DNA of 64,000 bases from Gemmatimonadota bacterium. Lineage in GTDB: Bacteria; Gemmatimonadota; Gemmatimonadetes; Longimicrobiales; Gaopeijiaceae. This document shows, in pieces, positions 51,825 to 61,142 of the stretch. The position numbers and the translations under genes are program-made. Each line of letters begins with the position of its first letter. The stretch's first letter is position 1. The stretch spans positions 202,846 through 266,845 of the forward strand of contig JBBEBG010000036.1 of the NCBI GenBank assembly GCA_040882465.1. Direction: 5' to 3'. Below the pieces are notes generated by a model that did not search any database, was not told where the DNA came from, and was given only the letters and a program-made list of their open reading frames with translations.

Positions 51825-52598
51825 TCACCCCGCCGGAACGGGGGAGGGCTCGGCGGTCAGGATCCGCGGGCCGTCGCCCGTAACCGCCACCGTGTGCTCG
51901 AAATGCGCCGACCGCGAGCCGTCCGCCGTGACCATCGTCCATCGGTCCGAGAGGGTCCGGATCCGGTGCGTGCCGACGGCTATCATCGGTTCGATCGCCA
52001 GGACCATCCCCTCCCGGAGCTGGGGACCCGTCCCGGGCGTTCCGAGGTTCGGTACCTGGGGCTCCTCATGCACCTGTCGTCCAACGCCATGCCCCACCAG
52101 GTCCCGGATGATGCGAAACCCCGTCCCTTCGACGACCCCCTCTACAGCGTGCCCGATGTCTCCCACGTGTCCCCCGGGGACCGCGGCCCGGATCGCCTCT
52201 TTCAGCGCCTCCCGCGTGACCTCGAGGAGCCGTTCCGTCTCCTCGTCAACCTCACCCACGGCAAAGGTTCGCGCCGCGTCCGAGCACCACCCGTCCCGCT
52301 TCACGCCCACATCGATCGAAATCAGGTCGCCCGGAGCGAGAACTCGTTTCGCCGACGGGATGCCGTGCACGACCTCTTCGTTGATCGACGTGCAGAGTGA
52401 CCCCGGAAACCCATACAGCCCCTTGAAGACCGGGACCGCTCCCTCATGCGCCCGAATGAATTCCTCGGCGAATCGATCGAGCTCCAGGGTCGAAACCCCG
52501 GGGGCGACCCGCGCTTCGACTTCCCGGAACAGAGCGCCGATGATCGCTCCGCCCCTCGCGATCTCCTCGATCTCCGCGGCGGACTTGAGCTCGATCAT
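51825..52598 (-). CDS. map: Methionine aminopeptidase, type I
   Basis: MAP removes the initiator methionine from new proteins. The 257-residue protein keeps the five metal ligands: the two Asp in SIDVGVKRDGWCSDAART, His in VGHGVGRQVHEEP, Glu in LAIEPM and Glu in AHFEHTVAV. It has no N-terminal zinc extension. The ATG at 52598 follows AGGA at five bases and lies just after the adk stop. Order secY-adk-map is classical. An open frame continues upstream through adk but is a shadow. Confidence 0.96.
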   Translation of the reverse strand: MIELKSAAEIEEIARGGAIIGALFREVEARVAPGVSTLELDRFAEEFIRAHEGAVPVFKGLYGFPGSLCTSINEEVVHGIPSAKRVLAPGDLISIDVGVKRDGWCSDAARTFAVGEVDEETERLLEVTREALKEAIRAAVPGGHVGDIGHAVEGVVEGTGFRIIRDLVGHGVGRQVHEEPQVPNLGTPGTGPQLREGMVLAIEPMIAVGTHRIRTLSDRWTMVTADGSRSAHFEHTVAVTGDGPRILTAEPSPVPAG

Positions 52599-52605
52599 CG
52601 GTTCC

Positions 52606-53274
52606 TCACACCGCATCCACGTCGAGACTTTCAACCAGCGCCTGCCAGAGCGCCTTTCGCACCAGCTCCGGCGCCCGGTCGCCATCCACCTGGAGGACCG
52701 GTGCCTCGCTCTTTTCGTAGTAACGGACGAGGGGCTCCGTCATCTCCCGGTACACCTCCAGGCGGTGCCGCACCGTCTCCGGAGTGTCGTCGCTCCGATG
52801 ATCGAGGAGGGCCCCGCACTCGTCGCACACCCCCTCCGTCACCGGGGGGTCGAAGTGGACATTGAAGACCCGCCCGCACTGTGGACAGCTCCTCCGGCCC
52901 GCGATCCGCTTCACGAGGACCTCGTCGGGCGCCTCAAGGAGGAGCACGCCGTCCACCTCTCGTCCCACCTCCGGAAGGGCCTTCGCGAGCGCCTCCGCCT
53001 GAGGAAGTGTCCGCGGGAACCCATCGAAGATCACGCCCCGTTCTTCAGGGAGCTCCTTCAAGTGCTCTTTGACGAGGGCGACGATCACGTCGTCGGGGAC
53101 GAGGTCCCCCCGGTCCATATACGACTGGGCCCTTTTTCCCAACTCCGTGCCCTCGCGCCGCGCCGCACGCAGGAGGTCACCGGTCACCAGCCGGTCCCAC
53201 CCGACCGACTTGGCGAGAAGGGCTCCCTGCGTTCCTTTCCCGACTCCCGGCGGGCCGAGCAGGATCACGACCAT
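52606..53274 (-). CDS. adk: Adenylate kinase with zinc-binding lid
   Basis: Adk interconverts ATP, AMP and ADP. The 222-residue protein has the P-loop GPPGVGKGT (7-15), DGFPRT and a long LID domain. Four cysteines there (130, 133, 150, 153) form a structural zinc site like that of Gram-positive adenylate kinases. Catalytic arginines of the lid and core are present (KRIAGRR, DHRSDDTPETVRHR). It follows secY by 13 bases and precedes map by seven, the usual arrangement at the end of the spc segment. Confidence 0.97.
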   Translation of the reverse strand: MVVILLGPPGVGKGTQGALLAKSVGWDRLVTGDLLRAARREGTELGKRAQSYMDRGDLVPDDVIVALVKEHLKELPEERGVIFDGFPRTLPQAEALAKALPEVGREVDGVLLLEAPDEVLVKRIAGRRSCPQCGRVFNVHFDPPVTEGVCDECGALLDHRSDDTPETVRHRLEVYREMTEPLVRYYEKSEAPVLQVDGDRAPELVRKALWQALVESLDVDAV

Positions 53275-53287
53275 CGTTTCACTGCCC

Positions 53288-54601
53288 TCACATGTACCTC
53301 TGCCGACCGCGAACCTTGACCCTCCCCTTCTTCATGAAGCCGTCGTAGTGCCGGAGGAGGAGGTGCTGCTGCGCCCGCTGGACCGTATCGAGGCCGACAC
53401 CCACGCAGATCAGAAGCCCCGTTCCTCCAAACGAGAAGGTCTGGATGCCGAACAGGTCGAAGATCCAGAAAGGGAGGATCGCAATGATCGCGAGATAGAT
53501 CGAGCCGGGGACGAGCACCCGGGTGAGGACCCGGTCGATGTATTCGGCGGTGCGCGCTCCCGGCTTCACTCCCGGAATGAACGCCCCCTGCTTCTTCAGA
53601 TTCTCGGCGAGATCCACCGGGTTGAAGATGATCGCCGTGTAGAAGTAGGTGAAGAAGATGACGAGGGTCCCGTAAAGGCCGTAGTAGACCCAGCTCCCCG
53701 GCTGAAGGTACTCCGAGATCTCGCGCAGGAAGGCGATGTTCGAAACCGCCGCGAGCGTCCCCGGGATGATGATGAAGGACTGGGCGAAGATGATCGGCAT
53801 CACGCCGGCCGCGTTCAGGCGGATCGGGACATAAGATTTCTGTCCCTCCTGGACCCTTCCGCGCCCCACGACTTTCCGGGGGATCTGCACGGGGATCTGC
53901 CGCGCGCCCATCGTCATGGAGACCACCCCGGCCGTCACGCCGAGCACGACGGCGAGGAGAGCCAACACGGCGATGAGGGTGATCTCGCCCACCCGCATCG
54001 CTTCCCAGGTCCGGACGATCGCGGCCGGGAGCCCCTGAATGATCGAGAAGAAGATGAGGAGCGACATCCCGTTCCCCACCCCGTGCTCGGTGATTTGCTC
54101 GCCGAGCCACATGACGAACATCCCCCCGACGGTCAGGGCGAGGACGGTGCTGAAGGTGAAGAGGAAGCCGGGGACGATCACGGCGCCCTCGATGGAAGCG
54201 ACGAAGACCGAGTACCCATAGGACTGGAGGACGCAGAGGACGAGCGCGGCATAACGCGTCCACTGCGTCAGCTTCTTCCGCCCTTCCTCCCCTTCCTTCT
54301 GCAGCTTCTCCACGGCCGGGAAGACCGCGGCAAGAAGCTGAAACATGATCGAAGCGGAGATGTAGGGCATGATCCCGAGAGCGAAGATCGTCGCCCGCGA
54401 GAGCCCGCCGCCGACAAACATGTCGTAGACGCCGAACAGCGTCCCCTGAAGCGCCCCGAACTGCGCCTCCAGCGCGATCAGATCGATCCCCGGGGCGGTG
54501 ATGTGCGCGCCGATCCGGTAGATCAGGAGGATCAGGAGGGTGAAAAGGATCCGGTCCTTGAGCTCCGGGAACCGGAAGAGATTCTGGATCGGGTTCGCCA
54601 T
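53288..54601 (-). CDS. secY: Preprotein translocase channel subunit SecY
   Basis: SecY forms the protein-conducting channel that works with the SecA encoded at 30211-33489. The 437-residue protein has ten hydrophobic segments. GIMPYISASIMFQLL is the conserved plug/TM2 area, EHGVGNGMSLLIF the TM5 region, NAAGVMPIIFAQS the TM7 region and the late FNPVDLAENLKKQGAFIPG loop is the SecA/ribosome contact. It lies 47 bases after rplO and 13 before adk. The length matches the family. No secE or secG is in the window. Confidence 0.97.
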   Translation of the reverse strand: MANPIQNLFRFPELKDRILFTLLILLIYRIGAHITAPGIDLIALEAQFGALQGTLFGVYDMFVGGGLSRATIFALGIMPYISASIMFQLLAAVFPAVEKLQKEGEEGRKKLTQWTRYAALVLCVLQSYGYSVFVASIEGAVIVPGFLFTFSTVLALTVGGMFVMWLGEQITEHGVGNGMSLLIFFSIIQGLPAAIVRTWEAMRVGEITLIAVLALLAVVLGVTAGVVSMTMGARQIPVQIPRKVVGRGRVQEGQKSYVPIRLNAAGVMPIIFAQSFIIIPGTLAAVSNIAFLREISEYLQPGSWVYYGLYGTLVIFFTYFYTAIIFNPVDLAENLKKQGAFIPGVKPGARTAEYIDRVLTRVLVPGSIYLAIIAILPFWIFDLFGIQTFSFGGTGLLICVGVGLDTVQRAQQHLLLRHYDGFMKKGRVKVRGRQRYM

Positions 54602-54648
54602 CAGGCTAACGGATCCCGTTCAGGGAGTGGAACACGGCGGACAGGATC

Positions 54649-55095
54649 CTACGCCTCGAGAGTGGCGACTGAGCCGCCGGCCGCCTCGATCTTCTCCCGC
54701 GCCGACTTGCTGAAGGCATGGGCTGACACCTTGAGCGAGCGCGTGAGCTCGCCAGTGCCCAGGACCTTGAGGGGTTCCTTGACCGAACCGATCAGCCCGC
54801 GGGACTTGAGCACCTCCGGGGTGATCTCGCTCTCCGCCATCTCCTCGAGTGTACGGACGTTTACGACCTGATACTCCACCCGCCTGAGGGGGGTGAAGCC
54901 GCCCTTTGGAATGCGGCGCTGGAGGGGCATCTGACCCCCCTCGAAGCCGGGGCGGACGTGGCCCCCCGCACGCGCCTTCTGCCCCTTGTGCCCCTTTCCC
55001 GCCGTTTTCCCCGTGCCCGAACCCGGGCCGCGTCCGATACGCTTCCGGTTCTTCCGGGAGCCCGGGGCGGGCCGCAGGTCATGAAGCTCCGTCAT
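54649..55095 (-). CDS. rplO: Ribosomal protein L15
   Basis: L15 joins 50S assembly late. The 148-residue protein has an arginine/glycine-rich N-terminus with [20 protein letters not shown], the [11 protein letters not shown] segment and a folded C-terminal half ending in [18 protein letters not shown]. All are family hallmarks. It lies six bases after rpmD and is followed by secY after 47 bases, the classical L30-L15-SecY order. Confidence 0.97.
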   Translation of the reverse strand: MTELHDLRPAPGSRKNRKRIGRGPGSGTGKTAGKGHKGQKARAGGHVRPGFEGGQMPLQRRIPKGGFTPLRRVEYQVVNVRTLEEMAESEITPEVLKSRGLIGSVKEPLKVLGTGELTRSLKVSAHAFSKSAREKIEAAGGSVATLEA

Positions 55096-55101
55096 CGTTC
55101 T

Positions 55102-55305
55102 CTACTCCTCGACTTCCCGGACCGACACGAGGTGCCGGACCTGCGTGAGCATCCCCCGGATGGCCGGGTTGTCCTCGTGGATCCGTGTCTGCTGGTGACG
55201 CGTGAAACCCAGGGCGCGAAGGGTGCGCCGATGGATTTCCGGTCGGCCACTGATGCTGCGGATCTGCGTGACCGCGAGTTTCTTTGCCTTCGCCTTCTTA
55301 GCCAC
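55102..55305 (-). CDS. rpmD: Ribosomal protein L30
   Basis: L30 is a small two-layer alpha/beta protein of the 50S subunit. The 67-residue product contains [20 protein letters not shown] and [20 protein letters not shown] and ends with [12 protein letters not shown], as expected. Translation starts at a GTG at 55305 that lies inside the 3' end of rpsE, giving an eight-base overlap. The coupling and the lack of an ATG nearby support this start. Confidence 0.95.
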   Translation of the reverse strand: MAKKAKAKKLAVTQIRSISGRPEIHRRTLRALGFTRHQQTRIHEDNPAIRGMLTQVRHLVSVREVEE

Positions 55306-55825
55306 GCCGTCCTCCCAGTGTCTCGACCGCTACGCCCCGCTCGCGGGCCACCTGCTCGGCGGTCACGAGCTTGCTGAGCCCGTCAATCGTCGCGCGGACC
55401 ACGTTGATCGGATTGTTCGTCCCGAGGCTCTTCGTCAGGATATCGGTGATGCCGGCCGCCTCGACGACGGCCCGCACCGGTCCTCCCGCGATCACGCCGG
55501 TCCCCGGAGCCGCCGGGCGGAGGAGCACCCGCCCCGCGCCCCACTCGCCGATGATCTCGTGGGGAATCGTCCCCTTCACGAGGGGGACCTGGATCATGCT
55601 CTTGCGGGCGTGGTCCATCCCCTTCCGGATCGCCTCCGCGACCTCGTTCGCCTTCGCGAGCTGAATCCCAACCTTCCCCTTCTTATCCCCGACCGCGACG
55701 AGGGCCGTGAACGAGAACCGCCGCCCCCCTTTCACGACCTTGGAGACCCGATTGATGTGGACCACGTTCTCGACGAGGTCGCTTTCGCGCTCGCGATCCC
55801 GGCTCCGCTCCTTGTCTCTGGCCAT
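55298..55825 (-). CDS. rpsE: Ribosomal protein S5
   Basis: S5 guards decoding accuracy and helps unwind mRNA at the entry channel. The 175-residue protein has the double-stranded-RNA-like N-terminal domain ([20 protein letters not shown]) and the [20 protein letters not shown] and GIKD-like [20 protein letters not shown] segments. It overlaps rplR by one base at its start and rpmD by eight at its end, so L18, S5 and L30 are a translationally coupled trio. Confidence 0.97.
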   Translation of the reverse strand: MARDKERSRDRERESDLVENVVHINRVSKVVKGGRRFSFTALVAVGDKKGKVGIQLAKANEVAEAIRKGMDHARKSMIQVPLVKGTIPHEIIGEWGAGRVLLRPAAPGTGVIAGGPVRAVVEAAGITDILTKSLGTNNPINVVRATIDGLSKLVTAEQVARERGVAVETLGGRRG

Positions 55826-56217
55826 CAGAACTTCAGCCCTCCCTCACGGGCCCCGTCGGCAAACGCCCGGACACGGCCATGGTATTTGTATCCGCCGCGG
55901 TCGAAGACCACGGCTTCGATCCCCTTTTCACGGGCGCGCTCGGCGAGGAGCTTCCCCGCCGCGTAAGCCCGCCCGATCCGAGCGCTGCCATCCTCCGGCA
56001 CCAGCGTGCGCAACTCGGGGGCGAGCGTGGAGAGTCCAAGCAGGGTCCGACCCGCCAGATCGTCCACGAGCTGCCCCTCGGTGTTCCGGAGGGAACGGAA
56101 GACGACGAGCCGGGGGCGTTCTGCCGTCCCCGAAACCTTCGCCCGCACCCGCAAATGCCTCCGCGTCCTCTGAAGGGACCGGCTCCTGCGCATTTTCGAA
56201 CGCTTCACCCTCGCCAC
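55825..56217 (-). CDS. rplR: Ribosomal protein L18
   Basis: L18 binds 5S rRNA within the central protuberance. The 130-residue protein has a basic N-terminus, [20 protein letters not shown], then [20 protein letters not shown] and the conserved end [20 protein letters not shown]. Translation begins at a GTG at 56217 that yields the usual N-terminal length. The stop overlaps the rpsE start by one base. Confidence 0.96.
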   Translation of the reverse strand: MARVKRSKMRRSRSLQRTRRHLRVRAKVSGTAERPRLVVFRSLRNTEGQLVDDLAGRTLLGLSTLAPELRTLVPEDGSARIGRAYAAGKLLAERAREKGIEAVVFDRGGYKYHGRVRAFADGAREGGLKF

Positions 56218-56260
56218 GATTCTCTCCTCCGGCCGGCCTCAGTGCACATGGCCAGGCGCA

Positions 56261-56800
56261 CTACGCGCCGGCAGTCTTGCCGGCCTTGCGCCGGACCTGT
56301 TCGCCCACGTATCGGACGCCCTTCCCCTTGTACGGCTCGGGAGGACGGAATCCTCGAATCTCGGCGGCGACCTGGCCGACGAGCGCTTTGTCCATCCCGT
56401 TGACCACCACTTCGGTCGGCACGGGAACCTGGAGATCGATCCCCGCGGGCGCTGGAAAGGCGATCGGATGCGAATAGCCGAGATGGAGCGTGATCCCGTT
56501 CCCCTTCTTTTCGGCCCGGTACCCGACGCCCTGGATCTCGAGCTTTCGCGAGAACCCCTGGGTGACTCCCTCGATCATGTTCGCGATGAGGGTGCGGGTC
56601 AGCCCATGGAGCGCCTTGTGGCGAGTTTCCTCGCTCGGGCGCGCCACCGTGACCTCGCCGTCGGCGATCCCCACCTGCATTTCGGGATGCACCTCGAGCG
56701 AAAGGGCACCCTTCGGTCCCTTCACGTGGACGCTCCCCCGGTCGAGGCGGACCTCGACTCCCTTGGGAACCTCCACTGGTCTTTTTCCGATCCTGGACAT
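56261..56800 (-). CDS. rplF: Ribosomal protein L6
   Basis: L6 lies near the factor-binding site of the 50S subunit. The 179-residue protein shows the duplicated L6 fold, with [16 protein letters not shown] at the start, [20 protein letters not shown] in the middle and the C-terminal signature [20 protein letters not shown]. Length and order (S8-L6-L18) are standard. The gap to rplR is 43 bases. Confidence 0.97.
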   Translation of the reverse strand: MSRIGKRPVEVPKGVEVRLDRGSVHVKGPKGALSLEVHPEMQVGIADGEVTVARPSEETRHKALHGLTRTLIANMIEGVTQGFSRKLEIQGVGYRAEKKGNGITLHLGYSHPIAFPAPAGIDLQVPVPTEVVVNGMDKALVGQVAAEIRGFRPPEPYKGKGVRYVGEQVRRKAGKTAGA

Positions 56801-56849
56801 CGTTCGCCTTCAGAGTTTCACGAGAAAAAACGTTCGGGCCGCAGCCATG

Positions 56850-57242
56850 TCACCAGACAAGTGCGAGCAGCTCGCCACCGACCCCTTCCTGTCTCGCGGT
56901 CCGGTCGGAGACCACGCCGCGGGAAGTGGAAAGGATCGCCATTCCCAGGCCGTTCCTGACCCGGGGGATCGCCTGCGCCCCCACGTACCGGCGCCGCCCC
57001 GGCTTCGAGACCCGCTCCAGGTGCCGGATGACCGGCTGACCCTCGAAATATTTGAGGTAGATCCGGAGCACGCCGTGGCGCCCGTCGTCCAGGATCTTGT
57101 AGTCGTAGACATAGGCGTTTTCCTTCAGGATACGGGCCACCTCCACCTTCAGGCGCGAAACCGGCATGTCGGCCCACCGGTGTCCGGCCCCGGCCGCATT
57201 CCGCAGCCGGGTCAACAGGTCCGCGATCGGGTCGGTCATCAT
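56850..57242 (-). CDS. rpsH: Ribosomal protein S8
   Basis: S8 binds the central domain of 16S rRNA and represses the spc operon in enterobacteria. The 130-residue protein has [15 protein letters not shown] at its start and the C-terminal signature [20 protein letters not shown]. Two adjacent ATGs lie at 57242 and 57239; I use the first because GAGGGG is nine bases upstream. A frame extension of 12 codons further upstream enters the rpsN stop region and is not needed. No S8-type operator hairpin was recognised. Confidence 0.96.
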   Translation of the reverse strand: MMTDPIADLLTRLRNAAGAGHRWADMPVSRLKVEVARILKENAYVYDYKILDDGRHGVLRIYLKYFEGQPVIRHLERVSKPGRRRYVGAQAIPRVRNGLGMAILSTSRGVVSDRTARQEGVGGELLALVW

Positions 57243-57255
57243 CGTCTGGGTCCCC

Positions 57256-57441
57256 TCACCAACTGGCCTTGCGAACACCGGGGATTTCTCCCCGGAGCGC
57301 CATCTGCCGGAAGCAGATCCGGCAGAGCCCGAACTTGCGGATGAAGGCGCGCGGCCGCCCGCACCGATTGCAGCGGTTGTACGCGCGCACCCCGTATTTG
57401 GGCTTTCGCCGGGACTTCTCGATCAGCGCCTTCTTAGCCAT
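57256..57441 (-). CDS. rpsN: Ribosomal protein S14, zinc-binding short form
   Basis: S14 is a head protein of the 30S subunit. The 61-residue product is the short zinc-binding type (often called rpsZ), with Cys24, Cys27, Cys40 and Cys43 in RCNRCGRPR and GLCRICFR, and ends KASW. The zinc-free type is about 100 residues, so this is clearly the C+ form. It lies between rplE and rpsH as usual. Confidence 0.97.
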   Translation of the reverse strand: MAKKALIEKSRRKPKYGVRAYNRCNRCGRPRAFIRKFGLCRICFRQMALRGEIPGVRKASW

Positions 57442-57478
57442 TCAACACCCCGATTCCAGTTGAAATCTCACCCGTCCC

Positions 57479-58054
57479 TCAGTTCGCCGCGGCCCCGATC
57501 GGAACCGGCGTCGTCCCCCGGAAGGGGAATCCCATCTCCCGGAGAAGAGCGAACGCCTCGTCATCCTTGGGCGTCGAGGTGACGATCGTGATGTCCATCC
57601 CATGCACCTTCTCCACCGAGTCGTATTCGATCTCGGGGAAGATGATCTGCTCCTTCACCCCGAGCGTGTAGTTCCCGCGCCCGTCGAAGGAGCGCGTCGG
57701 AATCCCGCGGAAGTCACGGATTCGCGGAATCGCGGCGCTCACGAGGCGATCGAGGAAATCGTACATGCGCGTGCCGCGGAGCGTGACGGCCACGCCGACC
57801 GGCATCCCCTCTCGCAGGGAGAAGTTCGCGATGGACTTCCGGGCTCGGGTCACGAGCGCCTTTTGTCCAGTGATGGTGGTCAACTCCTCCACGACGGAAT
57901 CCAGGAGCTTCTGATTCCGTCCCGCGTCGCCGATCCCGACGTTGACGATCACCTTCTGGATCCCCGGCACCTGGTGAAGGTTCGTAAATCCGAACTCCTC
58001 CCGGAGGTGCGGTCTCACCCGCTCTTTGTAATGGTTCAGCAGTCTCGGTTCCAT
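57479..58054 (-). CDS. rplE: Ribosomal protein L5
   Basis: L5 binds 5S rRNA and contacts the P-site tRNA. The 191-residue protein has [33 protein letters not shown] and [15 protein letters not shown], and the late [19 protein letters not shown], all diagnostic. It is slightly longer than the usual 180 residues because of a short C-terminal tail. It follows rplX by 19 bases and precedes rpsN by 37. Confidence 0.97.
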   Translation of the reverse strand: MEPRLLNHYKERVRPHLREEFGFTNLHQVPGIQKVIVNVGIGDAGRNQKLLDSVVEELTTITGQKALVTRARKSIANFSLREGMPVGVAVTLRGTRMYDFLDRLVSAAIPRIRDFRGIPTRSFDGRGNYTLGVKEQIIFPEIEYDSVEKVHGMDITIVTSTPKDDEAFALLREMGFPFRGTTPVPIGAAAN

Positions 58055-58073
58055 CGCCTTTCTCTCTACCCTC

Positions 58074-58439
58074 TTACGGCCGCGGGACGGCGTTGCCGGA
58101 TTTCACGGCGATCCGCTCTTTGGTCCCGTCCTTCTCCATTCGCACCCGAACCCGGGAAGGATTGCCGGACGTCGGGTCGATCAGCATCACGTTCGAGATA
58201 TCAATCGGGGCCTCGAAGGAGACGATCCCGCCTTCGGGATTGTCCTGCGACGGTCGTTGGTGGCGCTTCCGCATGTTCACCCCCTCCACGACGACCCGCC
58301 CCTGTCCGACATCCACCCGGACGACGCGTCCCTCGACGTCCCGAAAATTGCCACGGATCACGCGCACCCGGTCGCCCTTCACGATTCGGGTCCGGCCCTT
58401 CCGCCGGCTGGCCCGTTTCGCCTGTTTCTTCGTCGCCAT
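58074..58439 (-). CDS. rplX: Ribosomal protein L24
   Basis: L24 helps start 50S assembly. The 121-residue protein has a KOW motif in TRIVKGDRVRVIRGNFRDVE and the conserved VEGVNMRKRHQRPSQDNPEG segment. A basic N-terminal extension of about 15 residues precedes the KOW motif and makes it a little longer than average. Its start overlaps the rplN stop by one base, which is a coupled arrangement. Confidence 0.96.
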   Translation of the reverse strand: MATKKQAKRASRRKGRTRIVKGDRVRVIRGNFRDVEGRVVRVDVGQGRVVVEGVNMRKRHQRPSQDNPEGGIVSFEAPIDISNVMLIDPTSGNPSRVRVRMEKDGTKERIAVKSGNAVPRP

Positions 58440-58807
58440 CAGAGAACCTCGGGTGCCAGCGAAACGATCTTCATGTACCGCTTCTCGCGCAGCTCACGTC
58501 CCACCGGACCGAAGATGCGTGTCCCCCTCGGCTCCCCGGCCTCGTTGATCAGGACGGCCGCGTTGTCATCGAAGCGGATGTAGGAGCCGTCCTTCCGGCG
58601 CATCTCCTTGGTCGTACGGACGATGACGGCGCGAGCCACTTCTCCCTTCTTCACCCCGGCGTTCGGAATCGCGTCTTTGACGGTCACGACGATCACGTCT
58701 CCAACGCGCGCGTAGCGGCGACGCGATCCCCCGAGTACACGGATGCAGAGCGCACGTTTGGCGCCCGTGTTGTCCGCGATTCTCAGGATCGACTCCTGCT
58801 GGATCAT
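58439..58807 (-). CDS. rplN: Ribosomal protein L14
   Basis: L14 forms part of the inter-subunit bridge B8. The 122-residue protein has [55 protein letters not shown] and the end [17 protein letters not shown], a complete family match at the standard length. It overlaps rplX by one base and follows rpsQ by 43. Confidence 0.98.
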   Translation of the reverse strand: MIQQESILRIADNTGAKRALCIRVLGGSRRRYARVGDVIVVTVKDAIPNAGVKKGEVARAVIVRTTKEMRRKDGSYIRFDDNAAVLINEAGEPRGTRIFGPVGRELREKRYMKIVSLAPEVL

Positions 58808-58850
58808 GCCTCAGTCTCCACAGTGGGTCCGGTCGCGTGGGATTGGCCGG

Positions 58851-59138
58851 TCAGGCGCTTTCGGGGCGCTCGACGAGGCTGATCACACGCCAATGCTTCA
58901 GCTTCGAAATGGGGCGGGTCTCCTGAATTCGGACGACGTCCCCCACGCGGTAGTCATTGTTCTCATCGTGAGCGTGGAATTTTTTCGACCGGACCATCGC
59001 CTTGTGGTAGAGCGGGTGCCGGATGTGCCGGTCCACCCGCACCACGATGGTCTTCTGGCCCTTGTCGCTGACCACCACCCCTTGGCGGACCTTGCGATCG
59101 TTTCTCCTGGCTTCGGCAGCTCCCTCGGTCTCGCTCAT
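58851..59138 (-). CDS. rpsQ: Ribosomal protein S17
   Basis: S17 is an OB-fold primary binder of 16S rRNA. The 95-residue protein has [39 protein letters not shown] and [20 protein letters not shown], the family signature. A charged stretch of about 14 residues precedes the conserved start. It follows rpmC by 14 bases. Confidence 0.97.
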   Translation of the reverse strand: MSETEGAAEARRNDRKVRQGVVVSDKGQKTIVVRVDRHIRHPLYHKAMVRSKKFHAHDENNDYRVGDVVRIQETRPISKLKHWRVISLVERPESA

Positions 59139-59152
59139 TTCATCGTCTCGTC

Positions 59153-59359
59153 TCAGGCCTTCGCGGCGCGGAGCTCCCGCTCGCGCAGGATCGTCTTCAT
59201 CCGCGCGATCTCTCTCCGTACCTGCCTCGGAAGTTGCGCGCTTTCAAGCTGCATCATCTTTCCCCGGAAGCGGAGGCGGAAAAGCTCCTCCCGGAGCTCC
59301 GCGACCCGCTCCCGGATCTGCTCGTCGGTCATCTCCCGGATATCGGTGGCGCTCAACAT
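59153..59359 (-). CDS. rpmC: Ribosomal protein L29
   Basis: L29 is a two-helix protein at the tunnel exit that helps dock SRP and trigger factor. The 68-residue product has [20 protein letters not shown] and the conserved [23 protein letters not shown] segment in its second helix. The start is the ATG at 59359, three bases after the rplP stop. Length and order are standard. Confidence 0.96.
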   Translation of the reverse strand: MLSATDIREMTDEQIRERVAELREELFRLRFRGKMMQLESAQLPRQVRREIARMKTILRERELRAAKA

Positions 59360-59362
59360 GGC

Positions 59363-59785
59363 TCAGCTCCCGAGCTCCTCTTCACGCGCGACGAAACGGG
59401 TCTTGATGGGAAGCTTGGCCGCCGCGAGCCGCATCGCCTTCTCGGCGATGTCGCGGGAGACACCTTCCATCTCGAACATCATCCGGCCCGGCTTCACGAC
59501 GGCGACCCACCCCTCGGGGTTTCCCTTTCCCTTTCCCATCCGGGTCTCCGCGGGTTTCGAGGTGATCGGCTTGTCGGGAAAGATCCGGATCCAGACCTTC
59601 CCGCCCCGCTTGATGTGGCGCGTCATCGCGATACGCGCCGCCTCGATCTGCCGGTTCGAGATCCAGGCCGGCTCCGCCGCCTGCAACCCGTATTCACCGA
59701 AAGACACGCGGTTACCGCGCTGCGCGGTCCCGCGCATGCGCCCCTTGTGTTTCTTCCGGTATTTGACCCGTTTCGGGGAAAGCAT
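59363..59785 (-). CDS. rplP: Ribosomal protein L16
   Basis: L16 positions the A-site tRNA on the 50S subunit. The 140-residue protein begins [19 protein letters not shown] and contains [40 protein letters not shown] and the late KLPIKTRFV. The match and length are complete. It follows rpsC by 16 bases and precedes rpmC by three. Confidence 0.98.
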   Translation of the reverse strand: MLSPKRVKYRKKHKGRMRGTAQRGNRVSFGEYGLQAAEPAWISNRQIEAARIAMTRHIKRGGKVWIRIFPDKPITSKPAETRMGKGKGNPEGWVAVVKPGRMMFEMEGVSRDIAEKAMRLAAAKLPIKTRFVAREEELGS

Positions 59786-59801
59786 CGTTCCGATCCCTTC
59801 G

Positions 59802-60461
59802 TCAGCTGTCCGTCGAGTAGGTGCGGCCGCGGCGTTCGTCCACCACTTCGCCGAGGAAGATCCAGCACTTCACGCCGACCGCTCCGTACGTCGTGTGCGC
59901 CTCGACGTTCGCATAGTCTATGTCCGCGCGGAGTGTGTGCAGGGGAACGCGTCCCTCGCTGTATCCCTCCACGCGGGCGATCTCGGCGCCTCCGAGGCGC
60001 CCGCTGCACTTGATGCGAATCCCCTCGGCTCCCGCCCGCTGGGCCGACTGGATCGCCCGCTTCATCGCGCGGCGGAACGAGATCCGGTTCCGGATTTGGT
60101 GTGCCACGTTTTCCGCGACGAGACGGGCGTCAATCTCGGGGCGCTTCACCTCTTCGACGTTGACGGAGACCTCGGACTTCGTGAGGACACCGAGCTCGTC
60201 GCGGAGCTTGTCCACCTCCGCGCCCCGCTTCCCGATCACCACGCCCGGACGGGCGGTATGAACGGTCACGACGATCTTGGAGGGTTTCCGTTCGATCGTC
60301 ACCTGGGAGATCGCGGCGTGTGACAGCCTGCGTTCCAGATAGCGGCGGATCGTCTCATCTTCGTGGAGGAGGCGGGGAAAGTCTTTCTCCGCGTACCAGT
60401 TGGACTTCCAGTCCTTGAGGATTCCCAGGCGGAATCCCGTCGGATGTGTCTTTTGTCCCAT
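59802..60461 (-). CDS. rpsC: Ribosomal protein S3
   Basis: S3 lines the mRNA entry tunnel and has helicase activity with S4 and S5. The 219-residue protein begins [18 protein letters not shown], has a KH domain around residues 40-110 ([16 protein letters not shown]) and the C-terminal [20 protein letters not shown] segment. The start at 60461 is five bases beyond the rplV stop; a longer open frame upstream overlaps rplV and is rejected because the family begins at MGQK. Confidence 0.98.
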   Translation of the reverse strand: MGQKTHPTGFRLGILKDWKSNWYAEKDFPRLLHEDETIRRYLERRLSHAAISQVTIERKPSKIVVTVHTARPGVVIGKRGAEVDKLRDELGVLTKSEVSVNVEEVKRPEIDARLVAENVAHQIRNRISFRRAMKRAIQSAQRAGAEGIRIKCSGRLGGAEIARVEGYSEGRVPLHTLRADIDYANVEAHTTYGAVGVKCWIFLGEVVDERRGRTYSTDS

Positions 60462-60465
60462 CCGC

Positions 60466-60816
60466 CTACTCCCTCTTGTCCACGACGACGGTGATGTGGC
60501 TCGTGCGCCGGCGTCTCGGGGCGGCGCGCCCCATCGCTGCGGCCCGGAACCGTCGGAGGGTCGGGCCCTCGTCCACAAAGACTTCGCGGACGATCAGCTC
60601 GTCCACGTCCACGACTTCTCCTGTCCCTTCGCCCTTCGCCTGCGCGTTCGCGACGGCCGAACGGAGGGTCTTTCCGACCGGCTCCGCCGCGGACTTCTTC
60701 GAGAACTGAAGGACGGCGTAAGCGTCGTTGACCGAGCGCCCACGGATCTGATCCACGACGAGCCGCACCTTGCGGGGGCTGATCCGGATATGTCGCGCGA
60801 TGGCCTTCGCTTCCAT
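60466..60816 (-). CDS. rplV: Ribosomal protein L22
   Basis: L22 lines the exit tunnel, and its hairpin loop affects macrolide binding. The 116-residue protein has [20 protein letters not shown] and the end [20 protein letters not shown], both diagnostic. The ATG at 60816 gives the usual length. A GTG at 60843 overlapping the rpsS stop would add nine residues and cannot be excluded. Confidence 0.96.
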   Translation of the reverse strand: MEAKAIARHIRISPRKVRLVVDQIRGRSVNDAYAVLQFSKKSAAEPVGKTLRSAVANAQAKGEGTGEVVDVDELIVREVFVDEGPTLRRFRAAAMGRAAPRRRRTSHITVVVDKRE

Positions 60817-60839
60817 TTCTCTCGTCTCCGCGGGTGCGA

Positions 60840-61130
60840 TCACTCGGCGGGCTTGACCCGCTTGTCGGCGAGTTTCCCGCCGTGTCCCCGGAAGAGCCGC
60901 GTGGGGGCGAACTCGCCGAGCTTGTGCCCAACCATGTTCTCTGTCACGTATACCGGAACGAACTTGTTCCCGTTGTGGACGGCGAGAGTGTGCCCCACGA
61001 ACTCCGGAAAGATCGTGGAAGCGCGCGACCAGGTCTTGATGACCTTTCGGTCCCCACGCGAGTTCATAGCCTCGATCTTCTTCAGGAGGCTCTCCTCGAT
61101 ATACGGGCCCTTCTTCACGCTACGCGGCAT
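60840..61130 (-). CDS. rpsS: Ribosomal protein S19
   Basis: S19 sits in the 30S head with S13. The 96-residue protein begins [20 protein letters not shown] and has [40 protein letters not shown] and the RLFRGH end region, a full match. It lies 12 bases after rplB. Its stop is close to or overlaps the rplV start. Confidence 0.98.
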   Translation of the reverse strand: MPRSVKKGPYIEESLLKKIEAMNSRGDRKVIKTWSRASTIFPEFVGHTLAVHNGNKFVPVYVTENMVGHKLGEFAPTRLFRGHGGKLADKRVKPAE

Positions 61131-61142
61131 CTTCGGCTTCCC

